Assembly (NCBI GenBank): GCA_959347315.1 | Contig: OY365811.1 | Location: 32,301,109-32,365,108 of the forward strand | Reading direction: 5' to 3' | DNA length: 64,000 bases | Origin: Bimastos eiseni | Lineage: Eukaryota; Annelida; Clitellata; Crassiclitellata; Lumbricidae | The notes under the pieces: generated by a model | What the model saw: the letters and a program-made list of their open reading frames with translations, nothing else | Told to the model about the DNA's origin: nothing | Database searches by the model: none | Part shown: positions 43,657 to 55,735 of the stretch, piece by piece | How positions within the stretch are numbered: position 1 is the stretch's first letter | Layout of the letters: each line of letters begins with the position of its first letter | Translations under genes and position numbers: made by a program

Positions 43657-44225
43657 GCCTAATCTGCTCATCAAATTTCAACATCCCGCTGGCACCAGAA
43701 TCCTCTGGTTGTTGAAAAACTGTGGCATTTGTAAGTTAACAGTTTACGCCATCGTGGTCGACCCAAGGAGGCCTTTTAACAGCCATGTGGCTCATCTTAG
43801 GAGTGGCTACTGCTAGGTCCACACGAGAGAGCCATCTGATCTGGCAGAGTAATCTGTCAGATTCTATGGTCTTTGTTGAGTGTGCTAAATTCTATGGTAT
43901 TTGCCATTAGCATGATAAACTGTTCGCTCTTCGCAAAGACCCGTAGACTTATAGGTTAACCTTCGGCAAAGTTACGTAGGTGAATCTACTGTAAAACTAT
44001 TGAAACAGAAGTTTCAGCCACCTGTATAGCTTCTTAGGCTGAGGACATTAGAGCACAATGCGCAGTCCATCATTATATCTAAAAATCACAGAGCCAATCC
44101 TCTTCAAAATCCTGTCACCAACTTATAATGCTCACAGTCCACATGATTATCTTCGCGAATTTTTAATAACCTTCTAGCAAACCCCTTGCACACGATCGCC
44201 ATTCAGTCTCAGCCTTTCTCGACCA
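43100..44225. other. No gene recognised
   Basis: Mixed unique sequence with a short TA run at 43630-43658. The + strand frame at 43455-43715 shows no recognisable family. Confidence 0.5.
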
Positions 44226-44229
44226 CTGT

Positions 44230-44350
44230 CAGTGCATATAATCTCGAGTTCTCCAACCCTGTCTTATCCTACACTGCACTACATACGCCACTGGAACGAT
44301 CTCCCCTTTGAATTGCGCACAATTTCGATTCTTCTTCATCACTGCTAATA
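44230..44350 (+). pseudogene. LINE ORF2 C-terminal fragment
   Basis: Reads YIRHWNDLPFELRTISILLH, resembling the W-N-x-L-P-x-x-[IL]-R closing motif of CR1/L2-type ORF2. It is short and followed by ATTTATTTTATTTATT, then a SINE. Confidence 0.5.
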
Positions 44351-44377
44351 TTTATTTATTTTATTTATTCTGAAATT

Positions 44378-44583
44378 TTATATCGCCCTTCTTCCAACAT
44401 CTTTTGCTCAGAAGTGCACACGCCTCGACGGCGTAATTGCAGTGGTACTGCAGAGCAATTTTACGTGAAGGAATTGCTCAAGGTTCCTACACAGTGACAC
44501 CTCGGACGAGGGCGAACCCACTCACTCAGCAAACACTGAGCGTTACGCGCCAACCGTTCTAACCGATCAGCCACTGTGCCACA
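44378..44583 (-). repeat. tRNA-derived SINE
   Basis: The minus strand shows a box A-like TGGCTGATCGGTTAGAACGG and box B-like GGGTTCG with one change, then the same body as 21336-21572. Its head ends in GTGGCACAGTGGCT and is followed by an inverted copy of those 14 bases at 44586-44599. Confidence 0.8.
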
Positions 44584-44585
44584 TA

Positions 44586-44599
44586 GTGGCACAGTGGCT
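44586..44599 (+). repeat. Head-to-head inverted 14-bp copy of the SINE start
   Basis: AGCCACTGTGCCAC then ATA then GTGGCACAGTGGCT is a perfect inverted repeat at the SINE's head. The following 250 bp does not continue the SINE sequence. Confidence 0.6.
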
Positions 44600-45793
44600 A
44601 GGTAGCCCACCATCGAGCTTTCCACTCATAATATTGAAGTGTGACCTGTTCAAGAACTCATACACTGCGTCATCCGATCCTCCGCCTCGTATGCTCATAA
44701 ACGATACACGTCTTTTAACAGCTGCTCTCCCCCTGATTATCCTACTGACAACGGTACAGGGATGTTCCATGGAATACCGTTTGGACAATTCCGCTAATTC
44801 GACGCAGCGTTCGTCAATAGGCTGCTTCTCTGTATTTGACTTTTGAGTGGCGCTTTGTAAGTTTTGAGATCATGGTTACATTAGTAACATTACATTAGTT
44901 TTGGGTATACCGTCTATGGCACGCTATGCCCCATCGCGGTTCAGACTTCAGAGCCCTGCAGTAAATGTAATGGCCTCCTCTGTACAGAACATAGAATTTA
45001 ACAGACCTTCGGAAAACACCTCTAGGCAAGCATCATAGATTTTTGCACAAATTAAAAGAACAGCGAAGTATTCTAATTCCGTGATTTGCCAGCTGATAAA
45101 GGTTTCGATAGGACCGCCTACTGTCCATCGTCGTCATTTTAACCAGTGTACCGTGGCGTGTTAAGGTCTGTCAGTGCCTGTCTCTCTTTGCGACTCGAAG
45201 TCAGTATTAGACCTGTGATTCATTACAAGCGCACAGACACCGTCACAAATAAACGAACAGACAAAAAGATGCGGACAAATAATCAAATAAAAAAATGAAA
45301 GCCGCAAATCTATCATTTTACAGACTAATCAATCGATTATACAAGGACGACTTTCGGGACACAGGCAGGTGCACATAAATAGAGGAAGAGACATCAAACA
45401 CTAACATACACAAATACACAGAGACACACAGACAGACTGCAAGAGGGAGAAAGCGATAGGAGAGACATAGACAGACAGACAGGCAGAAGGGCAAATCGGG
45501 GGTTGAAGGAGGTGGGGATTAAGGCAGACTTGTGCTGCCAACATCAGTTACTCAACAGGACTTGACCTTCATCCTTGCGGAGAAGACAGCCTCCATCACT
45601 CCCATTAAACAGCCAACACCATTCGTAGTCCACTCACACACACACACGCACACGCACAGACACACGCCAACTCACTCCTACACACATCATTCATAATTAT
45701 ATACAGCAATGTATACACACGCATAAGTATACAGAGACAGGAGACAGGAAATTATGTATGCATATGTCTATTATATGTCTATCATATTTTTTT

Positions 45794-46013
45794 ATTCCTA
45801 AATGTGAAATCTCCCTTCTTCCTACATCTTTTGCTCAGAAGTGCATACGTCTCGACGGCGCAATTGCAGTTGTACTGCAGAGCAAATGTGTGCGAAGGAC
45901 TTGCTGAAGGTCCGTATATAGACAGTGACGCCTCGGACGAGGGTCGAACCCGTTCACTCAACGCACACTGAGCGTTATGGGCCGACCGCTCTAACCAATC
46001 GGCCACCGCGCCA
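45794..46013 (-). repeat. tRNA-derived SINE, best preserved head
   Basis: The minus strand begins GGCGCGGTGGCCGATTGGTT then AGAGCGG (box A), and later GGGTTCGACCC (box B), at normal tRNA spacing but with a loop unlike a functional tRNA. The body matches the copies at 21336 and 44378. The right side abuts a short TA repeat. Confidence 0.85.
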
Positions 46014-46179
46014 CATAATATGTGTATTATATATATATATATATGGCATTATTCTAGATATATATTTGAATACCCAATACATGGATGCGCGAATTAGGGC
46101 CATGACGTCACTGCCCAATTATCTATATTGGTAACAAAGAGCGTAGATGGTCTCATGACCGTGTGTTTTAAAGCTGCAG

Positions 46180-46310
46180 TTCCTTTCCGGTTGTTGATTT
46201 TTTAACGACACCGTTCCATAACGAAGTTGATTTGTTGTCGCCCTCCTCCTTTCTCCAGGCTTGGGACTGGCACTGTCAGAACACGTATTGTGTACAGTGG
46301 TGGAGTTTCT
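46180..46310 (-). repeat. Dispersed repeat with CAGTGCCAGTCCCAAGCCTG
   Basis: In minus orientation it reads CTGACAGTGCCAGTCCCAAG then CCTGGAGAAAGGAGGAGGGC and ...GTCGTTAA. Related copies lie at about 50795-50930, 24478-24560 and 2864-2935 on the + strand. Likely a LINE 3' fragment. Confidence 0.55.
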
Positions 46311-46319
46311 TTCCCGATG

Positions 46320-48480
46320 TTGCAAGGCTTATATAAGAGATTAAAATCTCAGGCTAGCACGGTTCTTGCAAGGGGGCCCTGACTGATGCGGCGGCGTCAT
46401 TTCGAACTAGTGGTGCTGAAGATCTTATCTGAACTCTCATTGAAAAATGAGCTGTAGGCATATAAAAGCGATCGATAAAGAAAACCGCGAAACATCATCA
46501 TGGAACATAATATCTATGCATACTGGCTGAAGGTTAATCTTATCATTATAATTATATGCATAAATATATATAGTCAAGGTATAATTGGATATATAGATAT
46601 ATTTTATAGATATATTATATAGATATTATGCGTGTGTGTGTCAATAATCATCGGCCCCTCTATTGGTCAGGCTGTGTATGGGTCTGCTTATGCTGATAAT
46701 TTCATTTGCACGCGTAGGGACGAACGTAGGCGAATAATGAAGAGGGGATTCAAACATAACTTAAAGAAGTATATTGAGCTCGAGAGATGTGGTTAGAAGA
46801 CCAGCAATAATAGCGAAGCAGTAGGCCTACTGTTGTTGTTATTTGGAATCCTATAAAGTCTTCAAAATTCAACTGAAATATCCCTCTTCAGAGTTTTACT
46901 ATGGAGCGAATAACTGTCGAAATATTTTTAAGGTTACTACTGCTTTTGTTGAATCCCATTGCGTATTAATTTATATCTGCCTGAACAGTTTACCTAATGC
47001 TTTAAACTGATCCTGCTATAGGTACAAATCTAGATTTATTAATCAAAATAGATATATTAATTAAAAAACGACTTGATAATTTAGGGTGGTTGATACATAG
47101 GCAATGGTGGAAAGAACAATTATTAAAAGCTGCAGCTCTCACTCCATAATTATGTTCCAAATAATAATAATAAAATTATGACCACGGTTCAGTCACTTCC
47201 GATTATTTTATAGAGGCGCCTCATCATTTTTGTAGTTATACAATAGAAGTGTCGTATTTCTCCCAAATAACCACCGTGTATTAAAAGAGATGTCTTGTCC
47301 TTGTGAATTTCTTGACAGGAAATGCACAATTTTCACATTTTATCAGTAAGAAATGAATATGGTTATGGTTAACAGCAAATACATCAACCATTTTAATTTG
47401 ACACAATAAGCTATAATTGGGTTTCCTCATCAACGAATAAGACAATGTCTGTCACTACGCGCAATCAGGATAATATATAGGCCTATGTGATCAAAACATT
47501 ATACTGCTGAAACATCAATGTTGCATCATCCAGGAAAGCCCAACAAAAGCAATTGAGCTGGTCTGGCCTTTTTGGTTGAAGGCTGTAGAATTCCCTGCAA
47601 ACGCAAACTCAAACATCATGCCATACGAAAGTTAGAGGACATCTTCATCACGTGGAAGAATATTCAGCGAAAATTGGCAAAGCCGATGCAGTATTGCTAA
47701 AATATTCCATATTTGTGTTTGACAGTAGGCAGTCTTTCTGTATTATGTGTTACTTGTTGAAAGTTATGTCGCACTAGAACCATTTTCTAACTTTATTAAT
47801 CCATGATTAACTGTTGATTATACAGTGCTTTACTTCATAAATTGTATGCGCTGCTATGGGCAGTAGCCAATGAATACAGTATACTTAGACTAATTATTAA
47901 CTCGCAACAATTACAGCACTGTACCAATGAGACATGTATAATGTAATGACGCCGCTTATGCAAGACTACACTTGCCATGAGGCCCCTCTAAGCATCATCC
48001 TAAAAATCACAAACTTCACAGGAATTATTATTTATTTATTTGGAACATAATGACAGGGTGAGAGTAAAAATAAGAGAGAAAAAAATTCTGAGCCACCCTT
48101 CTTGATATATTACCATTATAATTTCCTGGTAGAACGTTGACCTGTTTTGCTGTAACACCAACAAAAACGACCCGTGGGCACAGGTGTTTCTTGTAAAGGC
48201 GCTAAAAGAGTTCTAAAAGCGAGCGCTAAAACTGGATAAGTGCACTTGATGCTGTCGGCGCATCATGTCTAGTGGTGAAACGGAAATCACTTCCTCTTTC
48301 CTTCTTCCCATGTTTACGGACGAAGACGGAAGACAGGATTAACGATCCAAGTGAGGAGTGATTGACTACTATGTCCTCAAGAGATCCAACAACTTACGCA
48401 TACACTTGTCTCAAACGTACATCCATATTATAGGCACCCAAATACCCTCAAAATCACACACACACGCATACACAAACACA
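46320..48480. other. No gene recognised
   Basis: AT-rich sequence without clear repeats, apart from small TA runs near 46570-46620 and a CA run at 48461-48499. No coding exon could be supported. Confidence 0.5.
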
Positions 48481-48741
48481 CACACACACACACACACATG
48501 CTCAAATGTACAGATATTTGTGGCAATCGCCTAGAGTAGACCTTCGCTACCACTTTCAGTTTGGCGAATGACTACATATTATATATATTACATATATATT
48601 ACATAATATATATGTCCATCGGAGCCAATTTCCTATGAGAATTAATAGTATAAAGGATGTTTTCCGCAATTTAGCGGCATCAGATCAACGTTAAACCAAT
48701 CGAATGCTAGTGTATCGCTATAGTGTATGAGCCCAAATATA

Positions 48742-49340
48742 CAATGTGTCCGGAAATAAAGGGACCCCTAACGATAATAGCAAAATAACATTTATTAGTA
48801 AATTTTTATCGATTTTTTTAATTCCGAAACCTTTTTAATCCTGACATATTTATCCACAAATTTGTAATTTATGAACGTCCTGCTTAAAGAAGTACGTCAC
48901 GGTTACGTCTTTAAATTACAACGTTGATGCCGTTGAGGAATTTGATCAGCAGGTCAATGTCGGTACCATTGGCCAATGACGCGCGCGTCTTAAAGCTTGT
49001 GTTGAGGCCAAGGCGGGCACTTTGAACACACTTTGCAGTCTTATGTTATTCATATGCAAAATTAAATTTGAGCTAATTCTTTGGCGATTTATCGAGACAA
49101 CATTTAAACACAGTTGAAAATTCTTTAGATGAATTTTCGGCCGTCCATAAAACTCGAATGTTGATGCACCTGATGTCATTTTGACGTCATTTCTAAATGA
49201 ATATCAGGAGCTATCATATTTTATACAGGACTAGATGAGAATGTTAGAATTAAAGCGGTTTTGGAAGTTAAAAAATCGACGAACATTTACTATTAATTTT
49301 CATATTACTATTAAGGGCCCTTTTATTTCCGGACACAGTG
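48742..49340. mobile_element. Mariner/Tc1-type MITE, 599 bp
   Basis: Left end CAATGTGTCCGGAAATAAAG and right end (reverse complement) CACTGTGTCCGGAAATAAAA. Inverted similarity extends about 80 bp to the ATCGATTTTTT / TCGATTTTTTAA words, and TA flanks both sides, as expected for Tc1/mariner insertion. The interior minus-strand frame (48946-49179) has no DDE motif that I can recognise. Confidence 0.82.
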
Positions 49341-49639
49341 TATATACATACATGTAGGTTCAATATATACTATATATATATATATATAATATATCATCGT
49401 ATATAGTTACTCAAAGGATTACTTTGCATAGCCTATACTCTTTATAGTACTGGACGTAAACTTGTTAGCTGAACAAGGCCGGAGTAGAGAGTAGTGCGTG
49501 GGTTGGGAAAAATCCATTAATCCATTAATTGGAATTAAGGATTTACAAGTCGCTCAGGTCCTTTCATCTATCGTGGCAGGTATGGGAGCGCTCACTTAAT
49601 AGGTTCTTATAAGGACGCTACATAGATGCTCTCTATGTA

Positions 49640-49815
49640 GCTGAATGACGTGAATGAGTGAATGAATGAATGAATGAATAAATGGATGGTTGGATGGACG
49701 AATGGATGAATCCATCAATCAATGAAAGGATGGATGGGTGAATGGATGGATGGATAGATGAATGAATGAATCAATGAATGAGTGAATGAATCAATGAGTG
49801 AGTGAATGAATGAAT
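49640..49815. repeat. (GAAT)n/(GGAT)n tetranucleotide array
   Basis: Imperfect GAATGAAT and GATGGATG runs after a TATATAA-rich segment; GACGCTACATAGATGC at 49612 resembles a LINE end. Confidence 0.85.
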
Positions 49816-50097
49816 TATTAGCATGTCCCTCACGCAGTTGCTCAAAGTTCTCGATGTTTCATCGAATGACCTTTGTTCACTTCTAAACTTTGGAGTAGGG
49901 CAATATATAATTTAGCCATTGCCTTGCGTTGGACATTGTACTGAATAATCATTTGATATCCAAAGCATTCCGATCGACAGAGTAGTTGAGCGAAGACTTC
50001 GATGGTTTGGATATGCAGAGAGAAAGACATTTGACAGAATACAATACAATGTACTACACGAGAGATTAGATAATTTTTTATGGAAACAAATACAGAC

Positions 50098-50101
50098 GGA
50101 T

Positions 50102-50140
<39 letters not shown>

Positions 50141-50315
50141 GACAGAGAGACAGAGACAGAGAGAGAGACAAACAGAAACAGAGACAGAGACATACAGAAG
50201 ACAAAGAGACAGATAGAAGACAAAGAGAGACAGAGACAGAGAGATAGAAAGAGAGACAGAGAGACAAAGAGACAGAGAGAATAGAGGCAAAGACAGAAAC
50301 AGAGAGATGTGCAGA
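50098..50315. repeat. (GA)n/(GACA)n purine-rich microsatellite
   Basis: GAGAGACAGACAGACAGAGA-type sequence. The three overlapping Ser/Leu-rich frames on the minus strand are artefacts. Confidence 0.9.
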
Positions 50316-50794
50316 TGATAATAAACGGCGACATAGCATCGCTTGCACTGACATCTGAGGGAAGCAATGAAATCGACCGCACTCAGGTTCATTTAATGAT
50401 GGAGGACAATGGAGTCAGTTTGTTTGTACCCATCGCCGCCCCTCCCCACATGTCTGGCGTACGGAACTGATGATGATGACGACAACGAAGACTAAGACTG
50501 AGTCTGTATCCAATGATCCAGAATACATGACATCCAGAATGCATTACACTACATGTAGAGTCTTCCCAATCGAGGGACTTTGGTCCTTTTAAGGGTTGTT
50601 TCCTTCCCTGTTGTTAACCGTTGATCCCCGTTCAATTTGTATGTTCTGTTATACTCTTTGTTTGAATCTGTCTCATTTTCAGTAAAACTTATTGTTATGG
50701 TTATGGTTTTAATCTTATGAAAGATTTTATGCTAAATGCTGTTCTCGAAAGAAACGGGAGAAAAAGCAGAGATTCATATCCTACGGAACTCCTC

Positions 50795-50930
50795 CACTAT
50801 TCGTAGTCCTACTCTGACAGTGCCAGTCCCTCGCCTGGATAAAAGAGGAGGGCGAGGCTAAGCATATTTGTTATGACACAGCGTCGTTAACCAGCAACTG
50901 ACCAATGTCAAATGGTTCTGGTTGACAGTT
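50795..50930 (+). repeat. Dispersed repeat with CAGTGCCAGTCCC, + copy
   Basis: Reads CTGACAGTGCCAGTCCCTCG, CCTGGATAAAAGAGGAGGGC and CGTCGTTAACCAGCAACTGA, homologous to the minus copy at 46180-46310. Confidence 0.55.
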
Positions 50931-51377
50931 GGGGTCCGCTCAGTTTGTTCATATCAGTTCGTTCTCTGTAACTCTTTCGTTCATCGTTCCCATCTGTTCA
51001 ATTCGACCAGCGATGAACAAGGCGCAGATGCGGGTGAGATGGACAGAAGTAATCTTACCTATGAACAGATACATTGTCTAGCCTAATCGCACAGCTAAGT
51101 GTGGCTTACACGCCAGAAACTTTGGCCGATCACTGTTTAGTAACATTGTTATTTTATTTTATTTATTTTGTTATCCCTAAGGTATTTGAATGTTAATTTT
51201 AAAAAAGAGAACAATGTACAGAACGTCACTTTTTATCATTATCATCATCAGCAGCAGCAGCAGCCAGTCACTTGAATTCTGACCCGGCAATCTACCCTAT
51301 CACACATGTGTATGTCTGCTACGACTAGACATTATTAGAAAGCGTTATAGTTTCCGTCTGCTATTTTTCCCTTATCT

Positions 51378-51581
51378 TCATTGTCTGTCTCTGGTTGTGG
51401 ATTCAGAGGCTGCGATAGGAGCGACCTCTGCCGTCTGGTCAGTATCACTGGTACGGCTTGTTAACAACTGTTCGTCCGGACTCAAGCGGGTCATCGGTCT
51501 AAGCAGTGATTGCCACTGATTGGTCAGTTCAACTAACTTTTGACCTCGTTCCATTCCTTCCAATCTTGTAAGAAACTCCAC
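51378..51581 (-). CDS. Possible terminal coding exon, unidentified protein
   Basis: An uninterrupted minus-strand frame of 67 aa with ordinary composition reads LEGMERGQKLVELTNQWQSL, then RPMTRLSPDEQLLTSRTSDT, ending RDRQ and a stop. An acceptor-like tttcttacaag lies just inside its left protein end (about 51568). KLVELTNQW is reminiscent of coiled-coil proteins, but no family is claimed and no partner exon was found. Confidence 0.25.
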   Translation of the reverse strand: MEFLTRLEGMERGQKLVELTNQWQSLLRPMTRLSPDEQLLTSRTSDTDQTAEVAPIAASESTTRDRQ

Positions 51582-51899
51582 TCAATTTACAGCAATGAAC
51601 CGATTGTTATAATCTTTCATTTTGTCTATTGTTTACGTCGATTGATTTCAATTCGACTTCCCAATGGGGGGTTGGGGGTGGCCACCAACGGTGTCTTTGA
51701 CTACCCTGTAATTAATGGATTTTAAAGAGAGCAATGTGCCAAATTATGCCGAAATTCGGTTCACCGGCTGGATATTCGCGGATGGACATCAAAATAAGCT
51801 TGTCGCACCATCCATACCTACTTCAACAATGGCCACGAGAGTATACAGTCTAGCCAACAATTAGCTAACTGGTATTCGTTCTTGATACGGTTTATTTAT

Positions 51900-52165
<266 letters not shown>

Positions 52166-52401
52166 CATTATTAAGCGGTGCGGACGGCTCATGCAGGCGA
52201 CTGGCTACTGGCGCTGCCGTTGTCGGCCTGTGGACTACGGTTGGACGATGAAGTTATTATTAGTGTTTTCCTCGAGGACCCGAGGTACGAATGATCCCTC
52301 GGGATTCAAAAAATTAGGGGGGCATTGTTATTATTTTTATTATTAAGCGGTGCGGACGGCTCATGCTATCATTTTTATTATTATTATTTTTTCAATCTTA
52401 C

Positions 52402-52443
<42 letters not shown>

Positions 52444-52445
52444 CG
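52166..52445. repeat. 27-bp direct repeats around a hairpin-bearing segment, plus TTA run
   Basis: AAGCGGTGCGGACGGCTCAT lies at 52173 and again at 52346. Between them is CCCGAGGTACGAATGATCCC then TCGGG, a small hairpin also present (complement) at 30005-30030. A second TTA run follows at 52399-52442. Confidence 0.7.
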
Positions 52446-53009
52446 TCGTCGTCGTTGTTATTGTTGCTGTTATAATTATTGTCAGATAACATATTATAGC
52501 TGAGAATCGAGGGGCGCATGAAATGATGCCAATGTATTAGCGGGCATATCAATTTCTGTCTCCCTGGCACTTCTTTCATCAGTCAAAGCATTGTGTTCAA
52601 TATGTCCTCCCCATCCCTTTCGAATCGGGCCTCAGTTAGACTGAAAAATCTATATATGTCTCTGCACGTATGTGCATGTCTGGGTGCTTGTCTACGTATG
52701 TCTGTGCACGTCTCTGTATGCGTGTGCGTGCCTTTGTACGTCAGTGTGCGTCAATTTCGTGGACGACTGGTTCAATTTATTCGCTAATCAACCTGCGTTC
52801 GAACGACGATTATCATTCGAGTCGTTCTCTTCGGCCGATGTTCTAATCGAATCTTGTAGCGCCAGCAACAGAAAACGTTCATCTAATGTCAACTGACTGC
52901 AAACGTCGGTTGTTACTAAGTGACAAATGGATACAGAATGAAGACTCTAGACACTCTCAAGGGGAGGAATTGTCTGGTTGGGGTAGTCACGCTTAGGTAA
53001 TGCAATATA

Positions 53010-53215
53010 ATGTAATGTAATCAAGCATTTACATGGTGCCCCTTCAAGATATATCTACTCAGAGTCGTTCTCTGCGCTGGTCTAAACGATGTTAGGCCTA
53101 AATGTCATAACTAACGAGTAAAATACGTCTGTCAGCAAACTATACACATTAAGCTGAAAATAGTCACCACTGGTGGGCCCACGCACAAGCGTGGAACCAA
53201 TCAACGGATTCCGGT
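53010..53215 (-). repeat. Long copy of the GCGCTATATCAA repeat family
   Basis: ATGTAATGTAATCAAGC then GGTGCCCCTTCAAGATATAT and, at the right, GGGCCCACGCACAAGCGTGG. Order matches 9546-9740. Confidence 0.6.
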
Positions 53216-54590
53216 CGACAGAGGACATATGGCATGGTTGTTCAGAGTTTACGGCTAAGGCTTGCGTCGATAGGGTAGAGCGACGACTGTCGAAAACGAT
53301 TCGCAGACACGGGGACGATGTCGACTATAGTAGTCCCTCACTGGAAGAAGATGACGCACGTTCGCGCATTCGTCGAGGCGCAGAGAGGATGTAGAAAAGG
53401 CATTCGTCGTGTGTTGGTCGGTAGATTGAATAGCCACCTGTGATTATCGGTTGAGGTCATTCTAATGGCCGCGTTAGCCGACATCCACCCAGAGGTAAGC
53501 ACTCGGCTACTGGCAGCGCACAGTGCCGCACACGGCTGAGACTTGGCCGTGTCCATCAGAAGCGATGGTCTGGTGCGGTCACATGGCCTTACGCAACTTG
53601 CGAACAAATTGCATTTCAAACGTAAAAAATCCTTGCCAAAGCCGACTAGTTAGTTTGGCACGCAAACCTAGCACTATAAAACTCCCACGTGTTCGAAGTC
53701 ACTGAGTAAATTCCGCATTTAGATATAGATCATCGTCAAAATGACGCAGCAGTCGATCGATCGACCAACCAACAGAGCCAACAGAGCCGGATAAGATGCA
53801 TGCGCAATCCTCTTATTCGGGGCATTGTCATGAATAACTCCGAGACACCCCCCACCGACGCCACCGTATCATAATAGACTCACAAGCATGCAATAAAACG
53901 TAAGCTGACATAGAGTATACCGGTAGTAACATGTCTGACTGGGTGACATGAATGTTAAGCGAATTATCTGCCTCAATGATAGAACGTTATCGTATTAATG
54001 TAAGTGTAATTATTATTTTGAGCTGAAAACTCATTAGTATAATATCTGTTGTCGAAAAATGCCTATAAATAGAACTTCAAGTATGTGGGCATGTATATTA
54101 CACATTAAATAGAATATTAATTATCTATCTCGCTTTCTATCTATCTAGGTCTATGTGGGCTGAAATAACTATAAAATATAATATATAATAAAGACACTAT
54201 AAATTATCACGCATCTTTTAATCTAAAAAGACTGATTATATGTTGTGTACTAATTATTTGGGAGGAGCAGACGAGAACTGAATTAGAATGTAATCATGCG
54301 TGAGCGATAATTAAGTGTATCGGATGAAAAGTACAGAGCATCCGTTTGAGCAGATGTAAACAGAGGGTGGATGAGGTTCATAGATTCGAACAACAGCCTC
54401 TGCTGAGAAGTTTACCAGCTGTTCCAGTTTGTTCATTCTGAATGTGTCTCGCTTCGACGGCTGTACAAGCATGTTCTGTTACTGTCGCTTCATGTCTGGA
54501 ACTATGTTCCGGTTCCGCTCATTCTGGGCCCTTCGCCGTGGATCAGGAAAGCAGGAAGACAGCGTCATTTTGTTTTGCTGACGAAAAGAA
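53216..54590. other. No gene recognised
   Basis: Mixed sequence. A 73-aa + frame at 53173-53394 is arginine-rich but not recognisable. Confidence 0.5.
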
Positions 54591-54596
54591 ATGCAG

Positions 54597-54765
54597 ATAC
54601 ATATAAGTTTGGGCTTATACATACCCACATACAATACATACATATATACAATACATACATATATACAATACATACATGTATACAATACATACCTATATGC
54701 ATACAAAGTGACATGCATAAATAAATATATATTAATATATAAATATATATATAATAACTTATATG
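54597..54765. repeat. ATACATAC / TATA simple repeats
   Basis: CAATACATACATATATA words repeat four times, followed by an AT-rich stretch. Confidence 0.8.
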
Positions 54766-55414
54766 TACAATGACGTATTGATATTGAACACATGCGTTAA
54801 GATGTTAGGACCGTCTAGAACATTGGACTGAAATGAATAATCTGCGCATAATCTAATATCAGAAACATCGTTCAGCTATAAATAGCAAGCCATGATGTCT
54901 GCATAACTTCTCATATTAAAGAAATAATCCTGCTATGAATAGAAGACACGTCTTCTAATGTTCGACCAAATGAGTTCGACTCGAATACCTGCGTTTGGTA
55001 AATGCTCCACAGACGCCACTAATTAGGTTAGCCTTAATTAAACTTCAAGATTCAGTGTTTCTCTTAATGACGCTTTCCCTGTAACAAAGAGGAATTTAAT
55101 TAGCGCATCATGAAACTCAAGAATTGCGACCACAGCATCAAACGCTTGCACTGTTTATAGAATTGGTTTCATATCCTGCTCTTCGACTCATATCATATTA
55201 TCCCTTTACGTGTAGATTCCTATGCATACATGTATGCTTATATTCACACGCGTGTATGCATCACGTGTTTGTGTGTATCTAGTATAATTGTGTTTGTTTT
55301 ATGCAAGGTGATCTCTTGTTAGGTGTAGTTCTTAGTACCATTACATTGGTTTTATTAGCTTTCTTATGTGCTCATTGCGTTTTCTTTAGCAGCCTCAGAT
55401 ACATCCTTGTATTC

Positions 55415-55480
55415 GTGTGTGTGCGCGCGCGCGCGCGTGTGTGTATGCGTGTGTGTGTGTGTGCGCGGGTGTGTGCTTGT
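55415..55480. repeat. (GT)n/(GC)n alternating purine-pyrimidine tract
   Basis: GTGTGCGCGCGCGCGCGTGT followed by further GT repeats, a sequence type able to adopt Z-DNA. Confidence 0.8.
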
Positions 55481-55619
55481 TAGCGTGAACTATGCAGAGT
55501 CTTTGCAGTTGAGTGAAACTGAACTGTGTTTCTGACAGTCATATGGGACGGAGAGGGCAGAAAGTACACTGGAACCTGTAGACTATAGTCTGCTCTGTTA
55601 GAAAGGACGTTGTAGTCTG

Positions 55620-55735
55620 TCTACAAGTGGAGAGAGAGAGACGGAGTGAGAGAGAGATGGAGTGAGAGATAGTGAGTGAGAGAAGAAGAAGGAGCACGAG
55701 GGAGAGAAAGAGCGCGAGAGAAAGAGAGAGAAACT
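55620..55735. repeat. (GA)n purine tract
   Basis: GAGAGAGA-rich sequence with interruptions; no gene. Confidence 0.85.

Noticed and set aside
45794..46013. A functional tRNA gene
   Set aside because: Box A and B are present but the cloverleaf arms are poor, and the sequence is part of a four-copy SINE family with a shared non-tRNA body.
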